From JANQOH01 sp965243325 (lineage in GTDB: Bacteria; Pseudomonadota; Alphaproteobacteria; UBA7887): a stretch of DNA of 64,000 nucleotides. Below are positions 25,018 through 33,666 of this stretch, piece by piece. The translations under genes and the position numbers were made by a program. The stretch spans positions 1,116,001 through 1,180,000 of the forward strand of contig CBDEUQ010000003.1 of NCBI GenBank assembly GCA_965243325.1, written 5' to 3'. Numbering within the stretch: the stretch's first letter is position 1; every line of letters begins with the position of its first letter. Below the pieces are notes generated by a model. The model was not told the DNA's origin. It saw nothing but the letters and a program-made list of their open reading frames with translations, and did no database searches.

Positions 25018-25058
25018 TTTATATTGGCATTTTGCAAGAATATATCTTGCATTTTGCA
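25018..25058 (-). promoter_or_regulatory. Candidate operator and -10 box of the Fic gene
   Basis: A 7-bp inverted repeat TGCAAGA-ATATA-TCTTGCA spans 25033-25051. It overlaps two direct copies of GCATTTTGCA (25027-25036 and 25049-25058), whose starts are 22 bases apart, two helical turns. On the minus strand TATAAA (25023-25018) would be the -10, so a protein bound at the palindrome would cover the -35 region. Repression, possibly by the Fic protein's own C-terminal winged helix, is inference. Confidence 0.45.
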
Positions 25059-25111
25059 GAAATCAATCTGTATTTCCAGCACGAACAGGTCAAATATCAA
25101 GACCTGCAAGC

Positions 25112-25640
25112 CGATCACCCCGTGCCTCGTGGAAGGCCAGAGCGTCCGGGCCACCGCCCACCCGGCCGGTGTCAGCAAGAACACCGTCAGCAAGCTGTCG
25201 ATGGACGCCGGCAAGGCGTGCGCCGACCATCAGGACAGGGTGCTGCATGATCTGCCGTGCCGGCGCATCCAGGTCGACGAAATCCGGTCCTTCATCCACG
25301 CGAAGGAAAAGAATGTTGCTCGTGCCAAGTCCGCCCTGCCGGAAGCCGGCGACGTCCGGACTTGGACGGCGATCCGTGCGGATGCCAAGCTGGTCCCGCC
25401 GTGGCAAGTCGGAGATCGCTCCGGGATGACCGCAATCGAGTTCATGGACGATCTGCCGCCGGCACAAGAGCCTGAGCGGGATCAGCCCGGCGATGGCCGC
25501 CGGCGTCACGGATCGGCTGTGGGAAATCGAGGACATCGTGCGGCTGGTCGACGAAGCGGCACCGAAACCCGGACCGCGTGGCCCCTGCAAGACAAAGAAA
25601 TTCAAACCGACCCACTACCGCCTCGCAGGCGGTGTCCCGG
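25112..25640 (+). pseudogene. IS1-family transposase, broken
   Basis: The first segment reads LVEGQSVRATA, GVSKNTVSKL, LPCRRIQVDEIRSF and ATSG-like text, followed by TAIRADAKLVPPWQVGDRSG and AIEFMDDLPP. This is the DNA-binding half and DDE start of an IS1-family transposase. A large central part is missing. From 25493 a different frame gives AGVTDRLWEIEDIVRLVDEAA, the usual IS1-type C-terminus. Internal deletion plus frameshift makes it inactive. The IS256 element starts 33 bases further on. Confidence 0.7.
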
Positions 25641-25664
25641 TACGAGACCCCGGAGTCCGCGGCG

Positions 25665-25699
25665 CCGCCGTGGGTGACGTAAGAATTTATGTGTCAGGT
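25665..25699 (+). repeat. Target duplication and left inverted repeat of the IS256-family element
   Basis: CCGCCGTG (25665-25672) precedes an imperfect inverted repeat from 25673 that includes TTATGTGTCAGG. The partner is at 26927-26952. Confidence 0.75.
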
Positions 25700-26952
25700 G
25701 GGAAGGGGGTACTCCCTGTGGTGACGACAACCACAAACAGGAGCACCCCGCATGTCCCAGCAAGCTGCGACGATCATGAGCCTACCCCAGGCCTTTGAGG
25801 TGGTGAAGGAGATGCAGGCAGGCGGACTGGACTGGGGCGAGGGCTACCGCCCGCTCGGCCGCCAGGCGCTGGCCGAGATCATCGAGGGCCGGATGGCCGA
25901 GGCGGTGGATCGCTGGCTCGACAACCTCGACGCCGGCGCGATGCGCGACCGGCGCAACGGGACCTACCGCCGCTGCCTGCTGAGCGAGCTCGGCGACATC
26001 GAGCTCAACGTGCCGCGCACCCGGCACTTCTGCCCGACCGGGGTTGTGAAGAGCTACGCAAGGCGCGCGCCGGAGATCGACCGTGCCATCCTGGCCGGCT
26101 TCGTGCTGGGGCTTTCGACGCGCAAGGTGGGCGAGGTCCTGCTGGCCCTGCTCGGGCGCCCGGTCTCGGCCGCGACGGTGAGCCGGGTCTCCAAGACGCT
26201 CGACATGGCGGTCGAGGCCTTCCACCGCAGGCCGCTGAAGAACGCCTACAAGGCGCTGATGCTCGACGGCGTGGTGCTGGCCCGCAAGACCGGCGCCGGC
26301 GCGCTCAGGAGGCCGGTCCTGGTGGCGCTCGGCATCCGCCCCGACGGCAAGAAGGAGATCATCGACTTCCATCTCGCCGTCAGCGAAGGCGCCCGCGAGT
26401 GGGAAGTGTTCCTCAACCGGCTGTACCACCGCGGGCTCACCGGCGAAGGCCTTGAGATGATCTGCGTCGATGGCGGCAAGGGCCTGCTGGCTGCCTTGCC
26501 GTTCGTCTATCCCGGCATCCCGGTTCAGAGGTGCTGGGCGCACAAGATGCGCAACATCCTCAACAAGGTCCGCAAGGCCGACCAGGAGGCCGTCAAGGCC
26601 GATGTCCACGCCGTCATGAATGCAAAGAGCCGCCGCAAGGCCCAGAGCGCCGCCCGACGCTTCGCCGACCGCTGGCAAAGCACCTACCCCAAGGCCGTCG
26701 CCTGCCTGCGCAGCGATCTCGACGAGCTGCTCACCTGCTTCCGCTACCGGACCCTCGATGAGCGAAAGCGGGTCAGGACCACCAACGCCATCGAACGAAG
26801 GTTCCGGGAGGTCCGCAGACGAACCCGGCCCATGGGAACCTTCCAGGACCGGACCTCAATGGACCGCGTCCTCTACGCGGTATTCATCCACGAAAACAAG
26901 TCTCAGGGAATCAGCACCCCCGTCTCCCTGACACATAACTCTTGACGTTACC
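25673..26952 (+). mobile_element. Complete IS256-family insertion sequence, about 1.28 kb
   Basis: Imperfect ~26-bp inverted repeats lie at 25673-25698 and 26927-26952, sharing the inner TTATGTGTCAGG block. They are flanked by the 8-bp direct repeat CCGCCGTG at 25665-25672 and 26953-26960. The transposase inside is intact. The uniform duplication implies a fairly recent insertion. Confidence 0.85.
25752..26945 (+). CDS. IS256-family transposase
   Basis: 397 residues. The family profile is clear: DRRNGTYRR near the N-terminus, then the DDE core with Asp in ALMLDGVVL and in MICVDGGKGL. The CWAHKMRNILNKV box follows, and Glu lies in TTNAIERRFREVRRR. The length is typical for IS256. The frame is intact from start to stop, and the stop lies inside the right inverted repeat. 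An internal ATG at 25785 could be the true start, since no clear ribosome site precedes 25752. Confidence 0.95.
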   Translation: MSQQAATIMSLPQAFEVVKEMQAGGLDWGEGYRPLGRQALAEIIEGRMAEAVDRWLDNLDAGAMRDRRNGTYRRCLLSELGDIELNVPRTRHFCPTGVVKSYARRAPEIDRAILAGFVLGLSTRKVGEVLLALLGRPVSAATVSRVSKTLDMAVEAFHRRPLKNAYKALMLDGVVLARKTGAGALRRPVLVALGIRPDGKKEIIDFHLAVSEGAREWEVFLNRLYHRGLTGEGLEMICVDGGKGLLAALPFVYPGIPVQRCWAHKMRNILNKVRKADQEAVKADVHAVMNAKSRRKAQSAARRFADRWQSTYPKAVACLRSDLDELLTCFRYRTLDERKRVRTTNAIERRFREVRRRTRPMGTFQDRTSMDRVLYAVFIHENKSQGISTPVSLTHNS

Positions 26953-26960
26953 CCGCCGTG
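26927..26960 (-). repeat. Right inverted repeat and target duplication of the IS256-family element
   Basis: 26927-26952 is the inverted partner of the left end, followed by CCGCCGTG at 26953-26960. Confidence 0.75.
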
Positions 26961-27029
26961 CGGCGGTGGACAGGACCCGGGCGGCGGCGATACCGTCCCC
27001 GGCATCGCCGTCAACGCATGAGGGGCGAG

Positions 27030-27218
27030 ATGAACGTGCTGGACATTGCCGATTGCATCAACGACACGTGTCCCTGGTCCGGCAAGCCGGTTCGGGACGA
27101 CTCGCTGACCGAATACGGCGGCCGCGTGGTCGGGTTCTGCAACACGGGCTGCCGGGACAAGTTCGAGACCGCCGTCCGCCACTTCGAGGCGGCCGGCTCG
27201 GCGACCGCCGCCCGGTAG
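27030..27218 (+). CDS. YHS-like small metal-binding protein
   Basis: 62 residues from ATG 27030 with AGGGG upstream; ATG 27018 is an in-frame alternative. The motif CINDTCPWSGKPV..DSLTEYGG..VGFCNTGCRDKFETAV follows YHS/TRASH-like domains, with cysteines placed to bind a metal (C-x4-C, then C-x3-C). Such small proteins are often linked to metal sensing or trafficking. It is the first chromosomal gene after the IS256 element. A GST gene lies convergent downstream. Confidence 0.6.
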   Translation: MNVLDIADCINDTCPWSGKPVRDDSLTEYGGRVVGFCNTGCRDKFETAVRHFEAAGSATAAR

Positions 27219-27308
27219 CGTCGCCGTAGCACCCCGCGCCGCTCGGGGAAGACGGCCGGGGGTCGTGCGGGCCGGAGGTTCGCCGGCGGCGTTCCGCCGG
27301 GTCCGGCC

Positions 27309-27923
27309 TCAGCGCGCACCCTCCCCGTCCATCGGAACGTGCCCCGGCTCCGCCGCCACCCGGTCGAGCCAGGCGCGCACGGCCGGCCACGCGTCCAGGT
27401 CGAATCCTCCCTCCCCGGCCACGTGGGTGTAGGCGTAGAGCGCGATGTCGGCGATGGTCATTCCTTCGCCGCCGAACCAGTCTGCCCGGCGGAGATGGCC
27501 TTCCATGACCGAAATCGCCGCGCGGCCGCCGTCCTGCAGGGCGGGGAGCCGGGCGCGCTGGTCGTCGGTCATCTCGACATGCCGGATCCAGTGGCGCGCC
27601 ACCGCGACGAAGGGCTCGTGGCTGTATTGCTCGAAGAACATCCATTGCAGGGTGAGCGCCCGGTCCAGCCGCCCGGAGGGAAGGAAGCGCGACCCCTCCG
27701 CCAGATAGAACAGGATCGCGTCGGACTCCGCGAGGCAGGTGCCGTCCTCGAGCTCCAGTACCGGGATGCGCCCGTTGGGGTTCTTCGCCAGGAACGCCGG
27801 GGTCCGGGACTCCCCCTTCAGAATGTCGATCTCTACACGGTCGTAGGGGATGCCGAGATGGGCGAGCAGGAGCCGCGGCTTGTAGCCGTTGCCGGAGGTG
27901 CGGTTGTCGTAGAGGCGGAGCAC
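27309..27923 (-). CDS. Glutathione S-transferase-family protein
   Basis: 204 residues. The N-terminal thioredoxin-fold half starts MLRLYDNRTSGNGYKPRLLL and contains the cis-Pro and glutathione-binding segments (GRIPVLELEDGTCLAESDAIL). The C-terminal helical half ends with the GEGMTIADIALYAYTH signature helix. It should bind glutathione in the cytosol and conjugate or reduce small molecules. The substrate is unknown. It lies 34 bases downstream of the hydroxyacid dehydrogenase gene on the same strand, so the two may be cotranscribed. Confidence 0.88.
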   Translation of the reverse strand: MLRLYDNRTSGNGYKPRLLLAHLGIPYDRVEIDILKGESRTPAFLAKNPNGRIPVLELEDGTCLAESDAILFYLAEGSRFLPSGRLDRALTLQWMFFEQYSHEPFVAVARHWIRHVEMTDDQRARLPALQDGGRAAISVMEGHLRRADWFGGEGMTIADIALYAYTHVAGEGGFDLDAWPAVRAWLDRVAAEPGHVPMDGEGAR

Positions 27924-27957
27924 GGGCGGTTCCTTCGGGAATTGCGCGGCGGCCGCG

Positions 27958-28902
27958 TCAGTTCACCCGGTGCAGCAGGGCCTCGCCGGCCTGCAGCCGG
28001 CGGCAGTTCTCGACGGCGACGGCGAGGCTGCGTTCGAGCGTCTCGCGGGTCTGCCAGGCGACGTGCGGCGCGACCAGGACGTTGTCGAGCGCGAGGACGG
28101 GCGCGTCCGCGGGCACCGGCTCGGCGGCGAAGGTGTCGAGGCCGGCGGCCGCGAGGTGTCCGCTCCGCAGCGCCGCGCACAGCGCCGCCTCGTCGACAAG
28201 TCCGCCGCGCGCGGTGTTGACGAGGACCGCGCCCGGCTTCATCCGCGCGAGCCGCGCGGCGCCGATCATGCCTTCGGTCGCCACCGTCAGCGGCACGTGC
28301 AGCGAGACGATGTCGCTCTCGGCGAGCAGATCGTCGAGCGGCCGCCACGCCGCCGCCGCGTCGTCCTTCGGCGCCGTGGCGGTGTAGAGCACTCGCGCGC
28401 CCATCGCCGCGAGGACCGGCGCGAGCAGGCGGGGAACGGCGCCGTAGCCGACGAGGCCGACCGCGCGGCCGCCGATCTCGCCCAGCCCCTCGGGAATGTC
28501 CGGCGGCAGTTGCCAGCCGCCGGCGCGCGTCCGCCGGTGCAGATCGACGGTGCGCCGGAGGCAGCCGAGCATGAGCGCCAGGGTCATCTCGGCGACGGCG
28601 CGGCTGTTTGTCCCCGGCATGTTGCATACCGCGACGCCGCGCGCGCTCGCCGCCGCCACGTCGATGGTGTTGACGCCGACGCCGATCTTCTGGACCAGCC
28701 GCAGCGCCGGCGCCGCGGCGAGCGCCGCCGAGTCGAACGGCGCCAGCACGTGCCAGACCGCCTCGGCGTCGGCGAGCGCCGACACGAGCCCCGCCCGGTC
28801 GTCGGGCGCGACGATGCGCACGGCAAGGCCCCGCTCGCGCTCGAGCAAAGCGAACCGCTGGCGCAGCCACGCGCCAGCCGTATGGTGCCAGACCGTCCTC
28901 AC
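27958..28902 (-). CDS. D-2-hydroxyacid dehydrogenase family protein
   Basis: 314 residues. The Rossmann domain carries VGLVGYGAVPRLLAPVLAAMGARV. The catalytic residues of the D-isomer family are visible: Arg in VNTARGGLVD, Glu in TFAAEPVP and His in VAPHVAWQT. The expected reaction is NAD(P)-dependent reduction of a 2-keto acid or the reverse. The glycine-rich loop ends in VPR where most members have VGR or IGR, a small deviation. It is divergent from the GntR regulator gene, which may control it. Confidence 0.88.
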   Translation of the reverse strand: MRTVWHHTAGAWLRQRFALLERERGLAVRIVAPDDRAGLVSALADAEAVWHVLAPFDSAALAAAPALRLVQKIGVGVNTIDVAAASARGVAVCNMPGTNSRAVAEMTLALMLGCLRRTVDLHRRTRAGGWQLPPDIPEGLGEIGGRAVGLVGYGAVPRLLAPVLAAMGARVLYTATAPKDDAAAAWRPLDDLLAESDIVSLHVPLTVATEGMIGAARLARMKPGAVLVNTARGGLVDEAALCAALRSGHLAAAGLDTFAAEPVPADAPVLALDNVLVAPHVAWQTRETLERSLAVAVENCRRLQAGEALLHRVN

Positions 28903-29005
28903 GCCCGGACTCTGCCCGCGCCGCGGATGGCGATCAACCCCGGGGGCGGGAACGGTGTGCTATGGTCGCCGGCGGACGACCGGCGCACCGACCCTCGCGA
29001 AAGCG

Positions 29006-29677
29006 ATGCCCGACGGCAGCGGCCCCGGCAACCTCGCGGACCGGGCCTACGAACGACTGGAAGAGATGATCGTCACCCAGGTCCTGGAGGCCGGGGCGAC
29101 GGTGTCCGGCAACCGGCTCGCCCGCCGCCTGGGCATGAGCCGCACGCCCGTGCGGGCGGCGTTGCAGCGCCTGGCGCGCGAGGGGCTCGTGCGCGTGCTG
29201 CCGCGCCGCGGCCTGCTGGTCGCCGGTATCGACGCCGACAAGCAGTTGCGCATGCTCGAGGTACGGCGCGAGATCGACCGGCTGCTCGCGCGGCGCGCCG
29301 CCGTGCGCCGCACGGACGGCGAGGCGGCGGCGTTCGACGGCGTCGCGGGCGCGTTCGACGCCGCCGGCGCGGCGGCGGACGGGGACGCCTTCACCCGCGC
29401 CGACCGGACCTTCAACCGGCTGCTCGCCGAGGCGGCGCGCAACGAGTTCGCGGCCGAGGCGGCGATGCTGACGCAGGGCCACGCGCGGCGCTTCTGGTAC
29501 GTTCACCGGCGCCGCCATTCGAGCGTCCCGGAAGCGGCGCGGCTGCACGCGGCGGTGGCGCGGGCCGTCGCCGCCGCCGAGGCGACGGCGGCGGCGGCGG
29601 CGAGCGACGCGCTGCTCGACCACGTCGAGCGCTTCACCCGCGCCGTCCGCGACAGCGGCGACGGCGGCGGGCGATGA
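29006..29677 (+). CDS. GntR-family (FCD-like) transcriptional regulator
   Basis: 223 residues from ATG 29006. The N-terminal winged helix is typical: LADRAYERLEEMIVTQVLEAG, then GNRLARRLGMSRTPVRAALQRLAREGLVRVLPRRGLLV. The C-terminal helices resemble the FCD effector domain. It is divergent from the hydroxyacid dehydrogenase and overlaps thpR by four bases (ATGA). Local control of the dehydrogenase/GST pair by an organic acid effector would be usual for this family but is inferred. Confidence 0.85.
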   Translation: MPDGSGPGNLADRAYERLEEMIVTQVLEAGATVSGNRLARRLGMSRTPVRAALQRLAREGLVRVLPRRGLLVAGIDADKQLRMLEVRREIDRLLARRAAVRRTDGEAAAFDGVAGAFDAAGAAADGDAFTRADRTFNRLLAEAARNEFAAEAAMLTQGHARRFWYVHRRRHSSVPEAARLHAAVARAVAAAEATAAAAASDALLDHVERFTRAVRDSGDGGGR

Positions 29678-30219
29678 GCCACCGGCTCTTCGTCGGCATC
29701 GAGCTGCCGCCGGCGCTTTGCGCCGACCTCGCGGCGCTGCAGGGCGGCCTCAGGGGCGCGCGCTGGGTGGCGCCGGAGAACCTGCATCTGACATTGCGCT
29801 TCATCGGCGAGGTCGACCGCCGGCAGGCCAACGAGATCGCCGAAGAACTGGGCGCGCTGCGGGCGCCGCGATTCGACCTGCGGCTCGCCGACGCCGGCAC
29901 CTTCGGTTCCGGCCGACGCCCGCGCGTGTTGTGGGTGGGCGTGGCGCCGGCGCCGGCGCTTGCGGACCTGAAGAAGCGCGTCGACGCGGCGTGCGCGCGC
30001 GCCGGCCTCGGTCCGGACGACCGCCGTTTCGCGCCGCACGTGACGATCGCCCGCCTCGGCGGCAGAACGGCGGACGCCGCGGCGCAGCGGGCGGGCGAGA
30101 TCGCCGCCGTCGCAGACGGCGGTTTCGCGGTCGAGGAGGTCGTCCTCTTCGAAAGCCTCGCCGGCGCCGACGGCCCGCACTACGAGCGCGTGGCGCGCTA
30201 CCCGCTGGGCGCCGCGTGA
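29674..30219 (+). CDS. thpR: RNA 2',3'-cyclic phosphodiesterase
   Basis: 181 residues. Two HxTx motifs mark the 2H phosphoesterase fold: HLTLRFIGEV near residue 38 and HVTIARLGG near residue 126. The opening RLFVGIELP is the standard ThpR (LigT) start. It opens 2',3'-cyclic RNA ends to 2'-phosphates. The start overlaps the GntR stop and its own stop is overlapped by the next gene. Confidence 0.92.
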   Translation: MSHRLFVGIELPPALCADLAALQGGLRGARWVAPENLHLTLRFIGEVDRRQANEIAEELGALRAPRFDLRLADAGTFGSGRRPRVLWVGVAPAPALADLKKRVDAACARAGLGPDDRRFAPHVTIARLGGRTADAAAQRAGEIAAVADGGFAVEEVVLFESLAGADGPHYERVARYPLGAA

Positions 30220-30845
30220 GCGAGTCGCTCGCGGAGGCGCTGGCGGCGGCGCGCGCGTGCACGCTGTGCGCGGCGGCGCTGCCGCTTGGGCCGAGACCGG
30301 TGCTGCGCGCCGCCGCCGGAGCCCGCCTGATGATCGTCGGCCAGGCGCCGGGCACGCGCGTCCACGAGACCGGCATTCCGTGGAACGACGCTTCGGGCGC
30401 GCGCCTGCGCGGCTGGATGGCGGTCGCGTCCGAGACGTTCTACGACGCGGCGCGTGTCGCCATCGTGCCGATGGGCTTCTGCTACCCCGGCCGCGACGCG
30501 CGCGGCGGCGACAGTCCGCCCAGGCCGGAGTGCGCGCCGGCGTGGCACGGGCGGCTGCGCGCCCTCTTGCCCGACGTCGAACTGACGCTGCTCGCCGGCG
30601 CCTACGCGCAGCGCCACTATCTCGGCGCGCGCGGCGGGCGCAGCGTCACCGAAACCGTGGCCGCGTGGGCGCGGTATCTGCCCGACTTCCTGCCGCTGCC
30701 GCATCCGTCGTGGCGGACCCGCGCCTGGGTTACCCGCAACCCGTGGTTCGAGGCCGAACTGATCCCCGAGCTCCGCAGGCGCGTGGCGGCGCTGGTGGGC
30801 GGTCCGGCCGCGGCGGGCCGCGCCGCGCGCGCGCCGTCGCGTTGA
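30216..30845 (+). CDS. Uracil-DNA glycosylase superfamily protein
   Basis: 209 residues from GTG 30216 (GTGA overlap with thpR). The N-terminal CTLCAAALPLGPRPVL has two of the Cys seen in Fe-S family 4/5 glycosylases. LMIVGQAPGTRVHETGIPWNDASG is the active-site loop (GxAPG with ETGIPF-like text). LPLPHPSWRTRAWV holds the DNA-intercalation HPS motif. The full four-Cys cluster is not obvious, so it belongs to the wider uracil-DNA glycosylase-like family whose activity is not settled. tRNA-Ser follows. Confidence 0.82.
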   Translation: MSESLAEALAAARACTLCAAALPLGPRPVLRAAAGARLMIVGQAPGTRVHETGIPWNDASGARLRGWMAVASETFYDAARVAIVPMGFCYPGRDARGGDSPPRPECAPAWHGRLRALLPDVELTLLAGAYAQRHYLGARGGRSVTETVAAWARYLPDFLPLPHPSWRTRAWVTRNPWFEAELIPELRRRVAALVGGPAAAGRAARAPSR

Positions 30846-30884
30846 CAGCCCGCGCGGCGCGCGCGTAAGTAACGCGTGCCTCGC

Positions 30885-30974
30885 GGAGGGGTGGCCGAGC
30901 GGCTGAAGGCGGCGGTTTGCTAAACCGTTATACGGAGACAATCCGTATCGTGGGTTCGAATCCCATCCCCTCCG
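30885..30974 (+). tRNA. tRNA-Ser (GCU anticodon)
   Basis: The acceptor arm GGAGGGG pairs with CCCCTCC at 30967-30973, and CCA is encoded at 30975-30977. The anticodon loop TTGCTAA gives GCT at 30919-30921. The long variable arm (ACGGAGACAATCCGT) and the T-loop GGTTCGAATCC are typical of serine tRNAs. The tRNA is the last intact element before the AbiL-like island. Confidence 0.97.
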
Positions 30975-30992
30975 CCACAGGCTTCGCGCCGT

Positions 30993-31193
30993 TCAGGCCG
31001 CCGCCGACAGCATGCCTTCGAGCCGGCCGCGGATGAGCGTCTCGGCTTCCGCCATGATGCGGTCGATCAGCTCGCGGCACGTGGGCACGTCGCGGATCAG
31101 GCCGGCGACCATGCCGCACTCCGCTTCTTTCGCGAGCAGCCGTTCGGACGCGGCGTTGCTGAGCACACGCTCGTTATTGCGCAGCGGCCGCAT
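30993..31193 (-). pseudogene. 3' fragment of a nitronate monooxygenase gene, duplicated at the island border
   Basis: This segment repeats the end of the gene at 34349-35422. It covers the codons from MRPLRN to the end, minus an in-frame 34-codon stretch between KEAE and CGMVAG; short GCCGC repeats flank the deleted part. It ends LEGMLSAAA then TGA, the likely authentic C-terminus. The full-length copy has lost that ending. The pair of copies brackets 31194-34437. Confidence 0.8.
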
Positions 31194-31645
31194 ACGGCCT
31201 ACCGAGTCTGACCCGACATGGCTTGCTCGGGACGGAGGAATTCGCGGGCAGAGGGATGCGATGCGGACCTGTCGGCGGATGACTTTAAACAGATTGATCA
31301 AACCAAGGGCGGTTTGGCGATTCCACCCTGAGGCGGCGCATCGAAGCCAATCGAGCCATGGGGTTAGGGAACCTTGGACCGCGTTTCGCACGGCTGCGGC
31401 GACGTGGTTCGCCCGATGGATGATTGTTCTGCGGCGTTCGAAGGGGCTGCTGCGCTGGATCTTGTCTCGACGCGGCGGCGGTTGACCTACGCAGGATAAT
31501 GACCTCATGGCGGACCGGCTCACTCCCCAGCTTAGCCGCCGCATGCCGACGCGGCTATCGGCACGTATACTTTCTCTAACCGTTGACAAATAACCACGTT
31601 TAGTGCCCGAATACGGCTCGAATAGCCACTATTTGGGAAAATTCC
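31194..31645. other. Island border, no recognisable gene
   Basis: The 452 bases between the duplicated fragment and the ATPase gene hold no credible coding frame or RNA gene. The composition shifts to AT-richer sequence toward the ATPase start, where the promoter is expected. Confidence 0.4.
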
Positions 31646-33037
31646 ATGTTGCTGCGCTTCGGAGTCGCAAACCACCGCTCCATTCGAGACTATCAGGAAC
31701 TGTATTTGAGTGCGTCCAAGCGAATCAAGCGCAAAGGGCTGGTCATCCCCGTACCGACGCTGAAGGAGCACGCTGTTCCCATCGTTGCTCTTTACGGTGG
31801 CAATGCGACCGGGAAGTCAAATCTCATTGACGCTATGGACGAGATTCGGCGAGCAATTGTACGATCGCACACCATACGAGGTGCCACCGATCGAATTCCC
31901 CGGGCGCCATTTCGGCTCCACGATAAAAGCATTGAGGAACCAACGCGCTTCGACTGCACGTTTACGCTGGGAGGAGGGGATACACTGGAGCAAAGTCCCC
32001 ACTCATCCGAATCCCGCGCTTCCGAAAGCGTGTACGAGTATGGGTTTGAGTACGTGGACACGGAGTTTCGACGCGAGTGGCTGTATCGAATAACGCGCAA
32101 GGAGCGGCAAAGCACCCAAATTCTATTCGAGCGTAAGACCGAAGACGGCAAGGTCCGCGTGAGTTTCGGTGGTCACCTTCGGGGCGAGAACAGGACAATT
32201 GCCAACTTGACTCGCCCAAACAGTCTGTTTTTGTCCGCCGGAGCCCAGAACAATCATCCGCTGCTGACTGATTTGTACCGCTATTTCGCAGAGCGGTGGA
32301 CGGTTATTCTGAGCGCGGAAGCCATGGGGGACGTCGTTGCTGCAAAACGTCTATCTGACTACGAGCACATGGAACGTCTGCTGCTATTGGTACGCCAAGC
32401 TGATATCGGAATTGTCGATATCGATGTCGAAGACGAGGAAATCAAGGAAGAGCGTGCGGAGTTTGTCCGCGATTTTGCTGGCGTTATTTCGAAGCATCTT
32501 GGTCAAGGTGATGAGGACAATCAAATCGATGAAGCAGCGCTGATAGACGAAGTGCTTCACCACAAGCGGCTGCGCTTCATGCACTCGGCGGTCGGTGATC
32601 GGACGGCGGCTTTCGGATACCGTACGGAAAGCAAAGGGACACGGACTCTGATTTCGTTGCTCATTCCAGCGCTGGAAGTGCTGGCAGGCGGATCGTTGCT
32701 CGTAATCGACGAGCTGGATACCAGCCTCCATCCGAACTTGGCTCGGGCGTTCGTCTCGCTTTTCGCCAAGGAGGATTCTAACCCGCATGGTGCGCAGCTC
32801 GTGTTTTCCACTCATGACGTAGCACTACTCGGTAGCGGTCTGATAAATCAGGATGAGATCTGGATGACCGACAAGAATCACGTGGGTGAATCCCAATTCA
32901 CGCCACTGACTGAATTCAAGCTACGCTCACGCGACGACATTGAGAAGGCCTACCGCCTGGGACGCCTGGGGGGCATTCCGATGGGCGACGATTTCTTTGT
33001 TAACTTGCGGGACGATGGGAGGTTGGCGGAACCGTGA
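31646..33037 (+). CDS. AAA/ABC-type ATPase of an AbiL-like (RloA-RloB) defence pair
   Basis: 463 residues. Walker A is GGNATGKSN at residues 51-59. An ABC-like signature region (ESKGTRTLISLLIP) and Walker B (LLVIDELDTSLHP, near residue 352) follow, then the switch His (VFSTHDVALL). This is the SMC/RecF-like AAA_15/AAA_21 fold found in abortive-infection ATPases. The next gene encodes RloB and overlaps by four bases. AbiL systems pair exactly these two proteins, and they stop phage growth by an incompletely known route. The codon use is AT-richer than the flanks. Confidence 0.88.
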   Translation: MLLRFGVANHRSIRDYQELYLSASKRIKRKGLVIPVPTLKEHAVPIVALYGGNATGKSNLIDAMDEIRRAIVRSHTIRGATDRIPRAPFRLHDKSIEEPTRFDCTFTLGGGDTLEQSPHSSESRASESVYEYGFEYVDTEFRREWLYRITRKERQSTQILFERKTEDGKVRVSFGGHLRGENRTIANLTRPNSLFLSAGAQNNHPLLTDLYRYFAERWTVILSAEAMGDVVAAKRLSDYEHMERLLLLVRQADIGIVDIDVEDEEIKEERAEFVRDFAGVISKHLGQGDEDNQIDEAALIDEVLHHKRLRFMHSAVGDRTAAFGYRTESKGTRTLISLLIPALEVLAGGSLLVIDELDTSLHPNLARAFVSLFAKEDSNPHGAQLVFSTHDVALLGSGLINQDEIWMTDKNHVGESQFTPLTEFKLRSRDDIEKAYRLGRLGGIPMGDDFFVNLRDDGRLAEP

Positions 33038-33666
33038 GCCGGGCGAGACGCATCGGCCGGCCACCTGCCAACCGCCGTCCGGCCGCGCGCATTGTGGTTG
33101 TTACGGAAGGAGTATTGACCGAACCTGAGTATCTTAAGGTGTTCGGTCGCATCCATTGTGATCGATCCGTGACAGTGATCCCGATTGGTATTGGCGGTGA
33201 TCCCCGAACAGTGGTTGAGCGAGCGATCGAAGAATCGGAGAAATCAAGGAAAGACCCGCTCGCGACACACGATTCCGTGTGGGCGATGTTTGACCGGGAT
33301 ATCCATAGCCGTTTCGACGAGGCAAGGGATTTGGCCCGCGGGAACGGCATTCGATTGGCCATTTCGAACCCTTGTTTCGAGCTTTGGGGAATTCTCCACT
33401 ACCAAGAGCAAAATGGTCCACTAGGGAGGCGGGAATGCCAGCGGCAGCTGGGCGGGCTATGTCCCAACTATAGCGCTGGCAGCAGTAAGGTCTTCGGTGA
33501 TAGGGAAGTGATTGAACAGAAATATGCCGTTGCTGTAAAGAGAGCTATTTCGTCGGTGAGAAGCAGAAAAGAGGAAGGTAAATCAGGAGGAAATCCGTCT
33601 ACGACAGTCCACCTGCTGACCGAATTCATACGGCGCTTCAAGAGTCGCGGGAAGCGCCGCAAATGA
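33034..33666 (+). CDS. RloB-like protein, partner of the AAA ATPase
   Basis: 210 residues from GTG 33034 (GTGA overlap). The RloB signature is clear: VVVTEGVLTEPEYLKVF near the N-terminus, an acidic DSVWAMFDRDIH segment, and ISNPCFELWGILHY. This looks like a Toprim-type nuclease core, with the TEG Glu and the DxD-like acidic pair as metal ligands. The C-terminus is strongly basic. The expected role is the effector of the AbiL-like pair. Toprim activity is inferred from the motifs. Confidence 0.85.
   Translation: MSRARRIGRPPANRRPAARIVVVTEGVLTEPEYLKVFGRIHCDRSVTVIPIGIGGDPRTVVERAIEESEKSRKDPLATHDSVWAMFDRDIHSRFDEARDLARGNGIRLAISNPCFELWGILHYQEQNGPLGRRECQRQLGGLCPNYSAGSSKVFGDREVIEQKYAVAVKRAISSVRSRKEEGKSGGNPSTTVHLLTEFIRRFKSRGKRRK

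Noticed and set aside
30885..30977. tRNA-Ser as the attachment site of the AbiL-like island
   Set aside because: No second copy of the tRNA 3' end is found at the far border; the repeated sequence is the monooxygenase end.
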